Shown here piece after piece: positions 7,550 through 17,744 of a DNA stretch of 64,000 bases; within the stretch, counting starts at the first letter, position 1, and each line of letters opens with the position of its first letter. The stretch covers positions 1,364,001 through 1,428,000 of the forward strand of contig CAVXHK010000001.1 in assembly GCA_963761705.1 (NCBI GenBank), read 5' to 3'. Below the pieces are notes generated by a model that ran no database searches, was not told the DNA's origin, and was given only the letters and a program-made list of their open reading frames with translations. Both the position numbers and the translations under genes were made by a program. Source of the stretch: CAVVKW01 sp963761705. Its GTDB lineage: Bacteria; Verrucomicrobiota; Verrucomicrobiia; Chthoniobacterales; JAATET01.

Positions 7550-9172
7550 CTATTTTTTGAACTGCGTCGTGCCGCTCTCACCACCGCCGCCGAACCACGA
7601 GAGGTCGAGAACGTCGTAGAACGTGACGTAGAGCATGAAGCCGATGAGCGCGAGGGCGAACCCGTTTTGCAGGAACTCGAGGACGCGGACGTTGACCGGT
7701 CGGCGCATGATTTTCTCGATGATCGCGAGGGTGATGTGTCCGCCGTCGAGAACGGGGATCGGGAGGAGATTGAGCAGCGCGAGGTTGACGTTGAGCACGA
7801 CGCTGAACCAGATGGCGAGCAGCCAGCCGTCCTGCCGCTCGAAGAGGCGATAGTAGACGTTCATGATGCCGACGGGGCCGCTGAGGTGCTGGAGGCCGAT
7901 GTCGGATTTCGGCGAAATGACGGCGCCAAGCGTGTCGACCATCATGGTCATGCTCGACGTAATCTGCTGGATGGGATTTGGGTGAATGCGGTGGAGTTCG
8001 CCTTCGAAATCCCAGTCGATGCCGCCGGTAGCCCACTGGATTCCGACCATGCGCCGGTCGGACGATTCCGTGAGGCCAGGGGTGACGGTGACTTCGATCG
8101 TATTGCCGCCACGATCGAGGGTGAGGGCGATCGGGGAGTCGGTGAGCTGCTGGGAAAATGCCGAGCGACTGACGAAAGGTTGGCCGTCGATGGCGGTGAT
8201 GGTGTCACCGGGCTGAAGACCCGCTAGCGCGGCCGGACCGTCCTCGACGACGTCTCCGACCGTCGGCGGAAGGGTGGGCAGCGAGAGTTGAAGCGTCGAT
8301 TCGCCACGTTGGACGGTGACGGCGAGCGGCTGCCCGGCGTTTGCGTCGAGAAGCTCGGAGAGGGTGCCGAAGCTCAGGACGGGCTGGCCATTTGCTTTGG
8401 TAATGAGGTCGCCCGCTTGGAACCCAGCGGATTCCTCGGCGCTGCCGGACGCGACCGTCGCGATCTTCGGGGTGACGGACGGCAGGATTTGGACCTGGCG
8501 GAGGCCGGCGCGGCCCCAGCCACTGCGCGGCGGCGTGACCGGCGCGACGTCGAAGGTCTGCGTGGCTCCGTTGCGTTCGACCTCGATGTTGATCGTCGGA
8601 TTTTCGCTGCGGGCGATGTTCCAGACGACGCTCTCGCGGGCGTTGCCGGCGGGGCCGAATTGCGAGATCGGCTTGCCGTCGATGGAAAGGATTTTGTCGC
8701 CGGGAAGGATGCCCGCTTGGGCGGCAGGGCCGTCTTTGCTGACGAATCCGACGGTCGTGCTGGTCTCCATGTCGCCGACGGGCCGTCCGAGGAACCAGAC
8801 GAGGCAGGCGAAAAAGAGAGCGAGGAGAATCGAAAAAAGTGGGCCAGCGCCGGCGACGATAATCTTGTCGAGTGGGCCGATGGGCGGGTATTTGCTGCGG
8901 TCGTTCTCGACTTCGCCTTCAAGCATTTCCATCGGGGCGAGCTGCGGGATCGCGACGTAACCACCGGCCGGGATGGAGCCGAGGCGGTATTCCACGCCGT
9001 TGATCGTCTTTTTCCAAAGAGGCTTACCGAACCAAATGGCGAATTTCTCGACGACGAGTCCGCGCCAACGGGCGGCGAGGTAGTGACCCCATTCGTGGAC
9101 GAGGATCATGAGGTTGAAGATGAGAACAACTTCAACGCAGATGACGAGAAATTTGAGGGTGTCGAGAATCAT
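7550..9172 (-). CDS. rseP: Site-2 intramembrane zinc metalloprotease, RseP/MmpA-type with three PDZ-like domains
   Basis: A 540-residue M50 protease. Zinc-binding HEWGH is at residues 26-30 in the first transmembrane helix (LMILVHEWGHYLAAR). The third zinc ligand motif is near the C-terminus (LLNLLPIPVLDGGH). Between them lie three PDZ-like repeats with the G-x-x-x-G-D-x-I-x-x-x-(D/N)-G signature (ILPGDKILSIDGKPI; FQAGDLITKANGQPV; LQPGDTITAIDGQPF), one more than the usual two. The family cleaves anti-sigma factors and remnant signal peptides. It sits directly upstream of ispG, as in many bacteria with a dxr-rseP-ispG order, but dxr is not next to it here. Confidence 0.92.
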   Translation of the reverse strand: MILDTLKFLVICVEVVLIFNLMILVHEWGHYLAARWRGLVVEKFAIWFGKPLWKKTINGVEYRLGSIPAGGYVAIPQLAPMEMLEGEVENDRSKYPPIGPLDKIIVAGAGPLFSILLALFFACLVWFLGRPVGDMETSTTVGFVSKDGPAAQAGILPGDKILSIDGKPISQFGPAGNARESVVWNIARSENPTINIEVERNGATQTFDVAPVTPPRSGWGRAGLRQVQILPSVTPKIATVASGSAEESAGFQAGDLITKANGQPVLSFGTLSELLDANAGQPLAVTVQRGESTLQLSLPTLPPTVGDVVEDGPAALAGLQPGDTITAIDGQPFVSRSAFSQQLTDSPIALTLDRGGNTIEVTVTPGLTESSDRRMVGIQWATGGIDWDFEGELHRIHPNPIQQITSSMTMMVDTLGAVISPKSDIGLQHLSGPVGIMNVYYRLFERQDGWLLAIWFSVVLNVNLALLNLLPIPVLDGGHITLAIIEKIMRRPVNVRVLEFLQNGFALALIGFMLYVTFYDVLDLSWFGGGGESGTTQFKK

Positions 9173-9190
9173 GAAAATGGCGTGGGCTTA

Positions 9191-9943
9191 TCAATGGAGT
9201 TGTTCGGCGGAGAAATCAACCGTTGGCTCAGGGACGGAGTCGGGCGTGCGCAGCAATCGCCAACTCCAGATCGCGAGGCCGCCGAACCCAACGACGGCGC
9301 TGGCGAGAGCCCAAATCAGCCCCGCTGGTACCGGTTCCCCGAATTTCCACCCCGTCAGCTCGGCGCCGAGCCAGACGACGAGGCCGATCCGGGGAGCCAT
9401 CCCGCTGGCGGTGCCGAGCATGAGGGGGACCAGTCGGACGCCGCCGCTGGCGGCGAGGACGTTCGTCATCGCGAAGGGCATCTGCGGCGGCAGCCGAGCG
9501 AGGGCAACGGCAAGGATCGCGCGACCGGGCGGGGCGTCAATCATGGCGACCGTGAGCTTTCGACCCCAGCGAGAGCGGTCGATTAGTGCCCGGAGGTCGC
9601 CGCCGGTGTACCGCCGCCCGAGACGGAATCCGATCACGCATCCGATCAAAACGATGCCGATGGCGACGAGCAGGCCAGCGCCGAAACCGAAGATCAGGCC
9701 CGAGATCAGCGACGTGACGTGCGAGGGGATTAACGCGAATCCGACGAGGATGCCTCCGATCAACAGGAAAGTCGGGGCGACCCACCAGCCGGCTTCGCGA
9801 AGAGAGGCGACGGGATCGAGAACGCCGCTGACTCCAAGGGCGACCCCGACGAGCGGGAGCAACAGCCCGAGGCTGCCGGCGATCGCAACGCGCCAGATCC
9901 GGCGACGATTGGTGTTTGGCCCGGTAGCTCCTTCGTCTTGCAC
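9191..9943 (-). CDS. VTT-domain (TVP38/TMEM64, DedA-like) membrane protein
   Basis: 250 residues with about five to six hydrophobic segments. It contains the VTT/SNARE-associated core: GFALIPSHVTSLISGLIFGF (residues about 87-106) and the downstream VALARLPPQMPFAMTNVLAA region, matching the F-[ILM]-R-[ILM]-x-P-x-x-P-F/Y-x-x-x-N-Y pattern of TVP38 proteins. These proteins act in lipid scrambling or membrane homeostasis; the substrate is unknown. It lies 18 bp upstream of rseP on the same strand and is probably co-transcribed with rseP and ispG. Confidence 0.75.
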   Translation of the reverse strand: MQDEGATGPNTNRRRIWRVAIAGSLGLLLPLVGVALGVSGVLDPVASLREAGWWVAPTFLLIGGILVGFALIPSHVTSLISGLIFGFGAGLLVAIGIVLIGCVIGFRLGRRYTGGDLRALIDRSRWGRKLTVAMIDAPPGRAILAVALARLPPQMPFAMTNVLAASGGVRLVPLMLGTASGMAPRIGLVVWLGAELTGWKFGEPVPAGLIWALASAVVGFGGLAIWSWRLLRTPDSVPEPTVDFSAEQLH

Positions 9944-10000
9944 GGTCGGGAGGCTCGCAGGACCGGTGGTGAAATCAAGGCTTGGCGCACGAGCGGATTT

Positions 10001-10037
10001 GAAATGAAAAAGCGTCCACGGTTCGTGCCGTGGACGC
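10001..10037 (-). terminator. Intrinsic terminator for the small Tyr/Arg-rich gene
   Basis: A perfect 10-bp stem GCGTCCACGG (10012-10021) / CCGTGGACGC (10028-10037) with a 6-base loop. On the minus strand it is followed by TTTTTCATTTC (10011-10001). Confidence 0.85.
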
Positions 10038-10063
10038 CTCGCAGCGAGCGATGATTGACGGAC

Positions 10064-10333
10064 TTAGCGGCGATAATGATGACCGCGGCGCGTCACGCGA
10101 TAGTCGCGCCGGTAGTCGTGACGGTTGTTGTAATAGACGCGGGCTGGTCGGTGGTAGACGACTCGCGGCTGAACGTAGACTGGTCGCGGGCGGTAGTAGG
10201 TGACGGGTGGCGCGCAGCGATAGCCGCCTGAGTTGAAGGAAATGCTGAGGCCGGGTCGGGCTTCAGCTTTCGGGATGGCGAAAAGGACGCCGATGACAAA
10301 GAGGAGGGCGAGGATGGTTTTTGCTGTTTTCAT
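10064..10333 (-). CDS. Small secreted Tyr/Arg-rich protein
   Basis: 89 residues with a clear signal peptide (KTILALLFVIGVLFAIPKAEA). The mature region is very rich in Tyr, Arg, Pro and His (for example PPVTYYRPRPVYVQPR and DYRRDYRVTRRGHHYRR). Such composition resembles small cell-envelope proteins reported from Verrucomicrobia/Planctomycetes, but I do not recognise a family. It is a single-gene unit with its own terminator downstream. An AGGA-type ribosome site is not obvious. Independent signs that it is real are the coherent signal peptide, the stop and the downstream terminator. Confidence 0.65.
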   Translation of the reverse strand: MKTAKTILALLFVIGVLFAIPKAEARPGLSISFNSGGYRCAPPVTYYRPRPVYVQPRVVYHRPARVYYNNRHDYRRDYRVTRRGHHYRR

Positions 10334-10443
10334 GACAGCATTGGTGACGGTCGGCTGACGGGTTTTATTCAGAGTGACGCTCCTCCGGCTGCCGAGGGGC
10401 CGAAACGGAATTCGTGGGTTGCGGCTGCTGCGGCGCTCTCCCG

Positions 10444-13010
10444 TCAGCGAAACGTCAGGCGGTCGCCGTCGAGGTCGCCGGTGATGTCGTCGCCAGGAGC
10501 GAAATTCCCGCCGAGGAGGTCGATGGCCAGCGGGTCGAGGATCTGGCGTTGAATCACGCGCTTGAGCGGCCGGCTCCGTAGGCGGGGTCGTAGCCTTCGG
10601 TCGCGAGGAATTTACGCGCTGCGTCGGTGAGGGTGAGGGCGAGATTCTGTTTGCCGAGGCGAGCCAAGAGGCGGTTGAGCTGGATGTCGACGATCGAGGT
10701 GATGTCGTTCTCGGAGAGTCGGTCGAAGATGATGGTCTCGTCGATGCGGTTGAGGAACTCGGGGCGGAAGTGGTCGCGGAGAGCGGCGGTCACGCGGGCG
10801 TTGCGCTCGTCCTTCGGCAGGTCCTCCATGATGAATTGGCTGCCGAGGTTGGAGGTCATGATGAGGACCGTGTTGCGGAAATCGACGGTTCGGCCCTGGC
10901 CGTCGGTGATGCGGCCGTCGTCGAGGACCTGGAGGAGGACGTTGAAGACGTCGGGGTGGGCCTTCTCGATCTCGTCGAAGAGGACGACGGAGTAGGGCTT
11001 GCGCCGGACGGCTTCGCTGAGTTGGCCGCCTTCCTCATAGCCGACGTAGCCGGGGGGCGCTCCGATGAGGCGGGCGACGGTGTGTTTTTCCATGTATTCG
11101 CTCATGTCGAGGCGGACGATGGCGGACTCGTCGTCGAAGAGGAATTCGGCGAGGGCCTTGGAGAGTTCGGTCTTGCCGACGCCGGTGGGGCCGAGGAAGA
11201 GGAAGGAGCCGATGGGGCGGTTTTCGTCCTGGAGACCGGCGCGGGCGCGGCGGACGGCGTTCGAGACGGCGCGGATGGCCTCGCTTTGGCCGACGACTCG
11301 GGCGGCAAGGCGGTCTTCCATTTTGACGAGCTTGGCGCGCTCGCCTTCTTGGAGGCGGGAGACGGGGATGCCGGTCCAGACGGCGACGGTTTTGGCGATG
11401 TCGTCTTCGGTGACTTCTTCGCGGAGGAGGGAGGGATTCTCGAAGTTCGATTTCGGATTCTCGATGGAGTGTTCCAGCTGGCGCTGGAGGTCGGGGAGGG
11501 TGCCGTACTGGAGTTCGGAGGCACGTTGGAGTTCGCCGCGACGTTGGGCTTGCTCCAGTTCGGTCTTCGCCTGATCGATTTGCTCGGCGAGCTTTTGGGT
11601 TTTGCCGATCTCTTCTTTTTCGTGAAGCCACTGGGCTTTGAGGTGGTCGGCTTGCTCGCGGAGGTTGGCGAGGTCGCGCTCGAGTTTCTCCAAGCGTTCG
11701 CGGGAAGCGGAATCCTTTTCCTTTTTGAGGGCTTGGCGCTCCATTTCCAGCTGCATGACCTGGCGCTCGAGTTGGTCGATTTCCGTGGGGAGGGAATCGA
11801 GTTCGATCTTCAGGCGGGACGCGGCTTCGTCGATGAGGTCGACGGCCTTGTCGGGGAGGAAGCGGTCGCTGATGTAGCGGTCGGAGAGGACGGCGGCGGC
11901 GACGATGGCGGAGTCCTGAATGCGGACGCCGTGGTGGACTTCGTAGCGCTCCTTGAGTCCGCGGAGGATGGCGATGGTGTCTTCGACGCTGGGTTCGTCG
12001 ACCTTGACGGGTTGGAAGCGGCGTTCGAGGGCGGCGTCCTTTTCGATGTATTTGCGGTATTCGTCGAGGGTGGTCGCGCCGATGGTGCGGAGTTCGCCCC
12101 GGGCGAGCTGGGGCTTGAGGAGGTTGCTGGCGTCCATGGAACCTTCGGCGGCTCCGGCTCCGACGATGGTGTGGAGTTCGTCGATGAAGAGGATGATCTC
12201 TCCCTCGGAGGACGTGACTTCCTTGAGGAAAGCTTTGAGGCGGTCTTCGAATTCACCGCGAAATTTCGCGCCAGCGACCATCGCGCCGATGTCCATCGCG
12301 ATGATGCGTTTGTTTTTGACGGACTCCGGGACGTCTCCGGCGACGATGCGGCGGGCCAAGCCTTCGACGATCGCGGTCTTGCCGGTGCCGGGCTCGCCGA
12401 TGAGAACCGGGTTGTTTTTCGTGCGGCGGGAGAGGACCTGCATCGTGCGGCGGATCTCTTCGTCGCGGCCGATGACGGGATCGATTTTTCCTTTGCGGGC
12501 GAGTTCGGTGAGGTCGCGACCGTATTTTTCGAGGGTTTGGTATTTGCCTTCCGGGTCTGGATCGGTGACTCGCTGGTTGCCGCGGATCGCGGTGAGGGCG
12601 GAGAGGAGTTTGTCGCGGGTGATGCCGGCGGAGGTGAGCTGGCGGGCGGCTTCGTCTTTGGAAGCGATGAGGGCAAGGAGGTAGTGTTCGGCGGAGAGGT
12701 ATTCGTCCTTGAGCTTGGCCATCTCGCCCTCGGCGGCGTCGAGCGTGCGGCGGAGGTCGGTGTTGAGCGTGGGGGTGTTGCCGCCGTGAACGGTCGAGCG
12801 TTTCGCCAAGGTGGCTTCGAGGGCGGATTCGACGTCCGCGGGGGCGAGGCCGAGCTTTTCGAGGAGCGGACGGGTGAGGCCGTCGGATTGCTGGAGGAGG
12901 GCGAGGAGGAAGTGCTCGTTGCCGATCTCCTGGTGGTCGCGCTTGGACGCGAGGTCGAGCGCGGTGGTGAAGGCTTCCTGGGTCTTTTGGGTGAAACGGT
13001 CGGGGCGCAT
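10444..13010 (-). CDS. clpB: ATP-dependent disaggregase ClpB, with a single-base frameshift at the extreme 3' end
   Basis: Hsp100 chaperone that works with DnaK to resolubilise aggregates. Order: double Clp-N domain (residues 1-145), AAA1 with Walker A GEPGTGKT (205-212) and Walker B LFIDELH, the long coiled-coil middle domain (about 410-525) that distinguishes ClpB from ClpA/ClpC, AAA2 with GPTGVGKT and VVLFDEIEKAH, then the C-terminal domain. The continuous frame ends prematurely at 10554 (DPAYGAGRSSA). One base after GGAGCC appears to be missing at about 10572, because the next frame gives RPLKRVIQRQILDPLAIDLL and ends at 10444-10446, the standard ClpB tail. Corrected length is 855 residues, normal for the family. 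No CIRCE or heat-shock promoter was seen in the 74-bp gap after ftsZ. Confidence 0.95.
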
Positions 13011-13084
13011 GGGTGGATTTTCGATTTTCGATGGGGTGAGGGTCGTGGTGGATCGAAAGCTGAGCGGTGGCCGGGTGGAGGTTT

Positions 13085-14374
13085 TTACGATAGGCGGATC
13101 TTTTGGCGGATGAAGGTGGGGACGTCGAGGTCCTCGCCGCCGACGATGGTGGGCTCGCTTTTGTCGAAACGGCCTCGGCTGCCGTTGTCGAGGCTGAGGG
13201 TCTCCTGCTTCGGCTTGGCGCTCTTCTTGGAACCGCTGGCTTTCGGAATGGTGAACGGGTCCGTGTCGAAGAGTTCGCTCGGGTCGGCGGGAGTGGGTTC
13301 TTCGTTTGGGGCCGGGGCTGGTTCTGAAATCGCGACGCGCTCGATCGGGACGTTGATCGGGCCGGTTTCGGGTGTCGCTGGAGGCGTCTTCACTGGCCGC
13401 GCGCCGAGGGAGGTGAGGATTGAAGCGGTGACCGGGGTCGAGTCCGAGTCGGCGATGTCGACGGCGAAGTTGAGGGTGCAGTCGGCCGACAGGTGGCGGG
13501 TGAGGGATTGCATCATCGTCTGTACTTCGACGAAACGGAGGTCGGCGGGGCCTTCGATGCGGATGAGGGCCGAGCGGGCTTGGGCGAGGAGATTGCCGCG
13601 GTCGAGCATCGGGTTCTTGAGGGCGAGTTCGACGGCTTCGTTGGCGCGGTTGCGTCCGGAGGCGGTTCCGGCTCCGAAAGCGCAGGAGTCGGCTGGGCCT
13701 TGGAACAGGGCGATGAGGTCGCCGAGGGAGACGTTGATCGGACCCCGTGAGCGGGTGAGGCGGAGAATGGCGGCGACGTTCGCGGAGATGAGGTCGTCGG
13801 AGGCGGAAAAGGTCTCGTGGACACCCGCGAGCGGCTCGGCGAGGTCGGCCATGCGGTCGTTGTCGAAGAAGAAGATCGCGTCGGCGTGACGGGCGAGGGC
13901 GTCGATGGCGGCGGTGGCTTGCTGGGTGCGCCGTTTTCCTTCGAACGTGAACGGGCGGGTGCAGATCGCGAGGACGCGGGCACCGTGCTTCTTCCCGATC
14001 TCGGCGATGAGCGGGAGCGCGCCGCTGCCGACTCCGCCGCCGAGGCCGGCGCAGAGGATGACAACTTGGGCGCTCGAAAGGAGGGCGTCGAGTTCGGTGA
14101 GGGACTCGGTGGCGGCGTCGTGGCCGAGGTCGGGATCACCGCCGGCGCCGAGGCCGCGGGCGGTCTGCGATCCAATGAGGAGACGGGTCTCCGCGATGGA
14201 GGCATCGAGGGAAGTGCTGTCGGTGTTGACGGCGGCGATGGTGGCGTGATCGGTGCAGCCCGCGAGGATGAGGCGGTCGGCGAGGGTGACTCCGGCGTTG
14301 CCGACGCCGAGGACGAGGACGCGGAGTGGCTCGGTGGGTGGGCGGTCGAGGCGGGTGCGCGGGAGTTCGATCAT
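13085..14374 (-). CDS. ftsZ: Divergent FtsZ cell-division GTPase
   Basis: 429 residues, last gene of the dcw block. The fold and position are those of FtsZ, but several hallmark motifs are altered. The tubulin signature GGGTGTG reads GGGVGSG (residues about 112-118). The N-terminal glycine-rich loop is VLGVGNAGV rather than GVGGGGGNA. The T7 synergy loop is INVSLGDLIALF, keeping the second catalytic Asp but replacing NxDFxD with NxSLxD. AFGAGTASGRNRANEAVE matches the conserved (M)G-x-G-x-A-x-G-x-x-R-A-x-x-A block. The C-terminal peptide DLDVPTFIRQ is a good match to the FtsA/ZipA-binding tail, which supports a working Z-ring protein after a linker of about 85 residues. Expected to polymerise with GTP at mid-cell. 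Confidence 0.85.
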   Translation of the reverse strand: MIELPRTRLDRPPTEPLRVLVLGVGNAGVTLADRLILAGCTDHATIAAVNTDSTSLDASIAETRLLIGSQTARGLGAGGDPDLGHDAATESLTELDALLSSAQVVILCAGLGGGVGSGALPLIAEIGKKHGARVLAICTRPFTFEGKRRTQQATAAIDALARHADAIFFFDNDRMADLAEPLAGVHETFSASDDLISANVAAILRLTRSRGPINVSLGDLIALFQGPADSCAFGAGTASGRNRANEAVELALKNPMLDRGNLLAQARSALIRIEGPADLRFVEVQTMMQSLTRHLSADCTLNFAVDIADSDSTPVTASILTSLGARPVKTPPATPETGPINVPIERVAISEPAPAPNEEPTPADPSELFDTDPFTIPKASGSKKSAKPKQETLSLDNGSRGRFDKSEPTIVGGEDLDVPTFIRQKIRLS

Positions 14375-14543
14375 GAGCGGATGAACGGAAGGTTGGTTGC
14401 GGTGGTGATTCGATCGGCTCCTTCGCTTCGCTTAGGTTGCCGGTCGGTTTTGAACAGAAGGTAACGAAGGTCGCGCAGAGGTGAAGGCGTTAGGCCGCTG
14501 GAAATGGATTCGGTTTGCGGGGCAATTTCGTCGTTTTTTCGGG

Positions 14544-15764
14544 TCAGCGTTTCTTGCCGAAGAGGCCGCCGACTTTTTTGCCGAAGAGGTTGAAGAGGGA
14601 GCCTTGCTCGGGTTCGACGTGCATGGCTTGGGCGTATTTAACGACGCCGATGGCGGTGGCGTAGCGGGGGTTCTGGAAAACGGAGGTGGGGCCGGCGACT
14701 TCTTGGGCGATGGCGGCTTGGACGGGCATGTCGAAGACTTCCTCCGCCACCCGGGGGAGGCCCTGGAGCTGCGAGCATCCTCCCGTGAGGAAGACTCCGG
14801 CGCGGATGAGGTTGAGGTCGCAGTGCGCGTCGCAATCGCGGCGAACGAGGTGGAAGAGTTCGCGAATGCGGGAGTCGATGATCTGATAGAGGCTGGCGCG
14901 TTCGATCTCGCAGCCGGAGAAGCCGCTGTCGTTTTTGAGGATAATCGTTTCGCCGGGAATGGCGTCGTCGACTTGGGCGGAGCCTTCTTCGACTTTGAGG
15001 CGCTCGGCGCGGGCGATGGGAATGCGGAGGCCGATGGAGATGTCGTTCGTGATGTGGTCGCCGCCGACGGCGAGGACGCCGGAGTGGGTGACGGCTCCGT
15101 CGATGTAGACGAGGTAGTCGGTCGTGCCGCCGCCGATGTCGAGGACGAGGGCGCCGAGGTCTTTCTGGTTCTGGTCGAGGACGACCTGGGCGGCAGCGAG
15201 GGAATTGATGACGACGTCGTCGACTTCGACGTCGGCGTCGGTGACGCAGCGGAGGGTGTTTTGGACGCGGGTCTTGATCCCGTGGACGATGTGGAAATCG
15301 GCTTCGAGCTTGTGGCCGAGCATGCCGACTGGGTTGAGGACGCCTTCCTGCTTATCGACGTAGTAATGCTGCAGGATGGTGTGGATGAACCAGTTTTGAT
15401 CGGGAATGTTGACCTCTTTGGCGCTGGCTTCGACGTCCTGGATGTCTTCTTCGTCGATCTCACCGCGGTCTTCGGGGATCTGGGTGACGCCGCGGTTGTT
15501 GAAGGATTGGATGTGGGATCCGGTGACGGCGACCCAGACGGTGCGGATCTCGGCGTCGGCTTTTTCCTCGGCTTCGGCGATGGCTTCACGGACGCATTGG
15601 ACCGCACCGCCGAAGTCGACGATCTCACCCTTGCGGATGCCGGCGGATTTGCATTCGCCGACTCCCAGGATGCGGAGAGCACCGTCGGGGCGGGTTTCCC
15701 CGACAACGGCACAGACTTTCGTGGTGCCGATTTCGAGTCCGACGATGAGTGGGGAGTGCGACAT
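14544..15764 (-). CDS. ftsA: Cell division protein FtsA
   Basis: 406-residue actin-like protein. It has the phosphate-1 motif at the start (IVGLEIGTTKVCAVVGE), the phosphate-2 motif LDIGGGTTDYLVY, the FtsA-specific 1C subdomain between them, and the adenosine motif GVFLTGGCSQLQG. The basic amphipathic C-terminus (NLFGKKVGGLFGKKR) is the membrane-targeting sequence that tethers FtsZ filaments. It lies between ftsQ and ftsZ, as in most dcw clusters. There is a 169-bp gap to ftsZ, longer than other gaps in the cluster. Confidence 0.96.
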   Translation of the reverse strand: MSHSPLIVGLEIGTTKVCAVVGETRPDGALRILGVGECKSAGIRKGEIVDFGGAVQCVREAIAEAEEKADAEIRTVWVAVTGSHIQSFNNRGVTQIPEDRGEIDEEDIQDVEASAKEVNIPDQNWFIHTILQHYYVDKQEGVLNPVGMLGHKLEADFHIVHGIKTRVQNTLRCVTDADVEVDDVVINSLAAAQVVLDQNQKDLGALVLDIGGGTTDYLVYIDGAVTHSGVLAVGGDHITNDISIGLRIPIARAERLKVEEGSAQVDDAIPGETIILKNDSGFSGCEIERASLYQIIDSRIRELFHLVRRDCDAHCDLNLIRAGVFLTGGCSQLQGLPRVAEEVFDMPVQAAIAQEVAGPTSVFQNPRYATAIGVVKYAQAMHVEPEQGSLFNLFGKKVGGLFGKKR

Positions 15765-15817
15765 GGAACTAGGCTGTGAAGTTTTGGAATATTGAAATCT
15801 TCCAGTTCAAACGTTCG

Positions 15818-16752
15818 TTAGCGGTCGGAGGGTGTTGGCGTCGCGTTGGCGGCTAGAACGAATTGAACCGGGGTGTATTTGGTCGGGATGAGGTTGACGC
15901 TTTCGAGCTGGCGTCCGGTTTCGGCGCAATGGGCGAGGAGCTTCTGGAGGCGGTCGATTTGTTCGATGGGATTTTTTGGAGCGAAGGTGATGATCGCATT
16001 GGCTTCGTTCGTGACTTCGATGGCGTAGCCGCGCGTGATGTCGAGGGCGCGGATCTTGAGGTAGGAATTGGCGGTCTGGTCGTTGACCGAGATGATGTCG
16101 AGGGCAGCTTCGAGGTCGGAGATGGCGAGGGGTTCGCGCGATTTGACGAGGCTTGGGTCCGCGCAATAGATGATGGGGAGCTGCCAATAGTGAGATTCGA
16201 CTCGGTACGGGCGGATGGTGCGACCGGTGGCGTCGACGAGAAGGGCGTTGTCGGCGGAGAAGGCGTCGGTGTTGCTGCGGGCGAGCCAGGCGACCGGGTG
16301 GCGTTTGGTGGCCGCGATGGAGAGGTTGTCGGGCCAGTGGCGCTCGATGCGGACGGAGTCGAATTGATCGATGGCTCGAAGGGCGCGCTCGGCGGCTCCG
16401 ATGTCGATTTTAAATATGTTTGTGCCGAGGGTAATCCCGGTGATGCCGAGGACTTCGTCGGTGGACATGAGTCCGTCGGTGTCGGCGTTGACGGTCGTGA
16501 GGTTGTATTCCGGATTGGAGAGGAAAAATTTGTCCGTGACGGCGATGAAGCCGAAGTAGGCGGCGGCCCCGATGGCGGCGATGAGCGTGAGGCGAACGAC
16601 GATGCTGGTGACGCGGCGGTTCCGGGTGCGCTTGGCGGTGGAGCGGCGGACTTTGACGTCGAGGAGGTGGTTGCCGGTGCGCTGGGCCCGGGGGCGTGCC
16701 GCGCGGCGGTTGGGCGGCGTCTTGGCGGTGGAAGCGGCGGTGCGGCGTTTGG

Positions 16753-16756
<4 letters not shown>
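15818..16756 (-). CDS. ftsQ: Cell division protein FtsQ/DivIB
   Basis: 312 residues from GTG 16754-16756, which overlaps the ddl stop as GTGA. It has a basic cytoplasmic N-terminus (KVRRSTAKRTRNRR), one transmembrane segment (VTSIVVRLTLIAAIGAAAYF), then a POTRA-type domain (NTDGL/STDEVLGITGITLGTNIFKID, AERALRAIDQFDSVRIERHW) and a beta domain. Sequence is poorly conserved as usual for FtsQ, so the call leans on topology, the POTRA pattern and the slot between ddl and ftsA. It links FtsA/Z to the septal synthase through the FtsQLB complex. Confidence 0.88.
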
Positions 16757-17703
<947 letters not shown>

Positions 17704-17744
17704 GGAGAGTGTGGAATTAGAAATTGAGTGGCGCTTCGCGCGAT
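17704..17744 (-). repeat. Partial copy of the small repeat also found inside ispG
   Basis: The gap between murB and ddl holds TTAGAAATTGAGTGGCGCTT (plus strand from 17717). It shares the AATTAGAAAT and GAGTG...GC segments with the ispG-internal repeats at 6522-6605 and 6785-6880. Confidence 0.5.

Noticed and set aside
10770..13889. A very long open frame on the plus strand (about 1039 codons) opposite clpB and ftsZ
   Set aside because: It is antisense to well-supported genes. Its Gly/Glu/Asp/Val-rich composition is what the high-GC third-position bias of the other strand produces; it has no motif or start signal.
14375..14543. Possible small gene or RNA between ftsZ and ftsA
   Set aside because: Only a short CGAAGGTCGCGCAGAGG-like repeat trace; no start, stop or stable structure that stands out.
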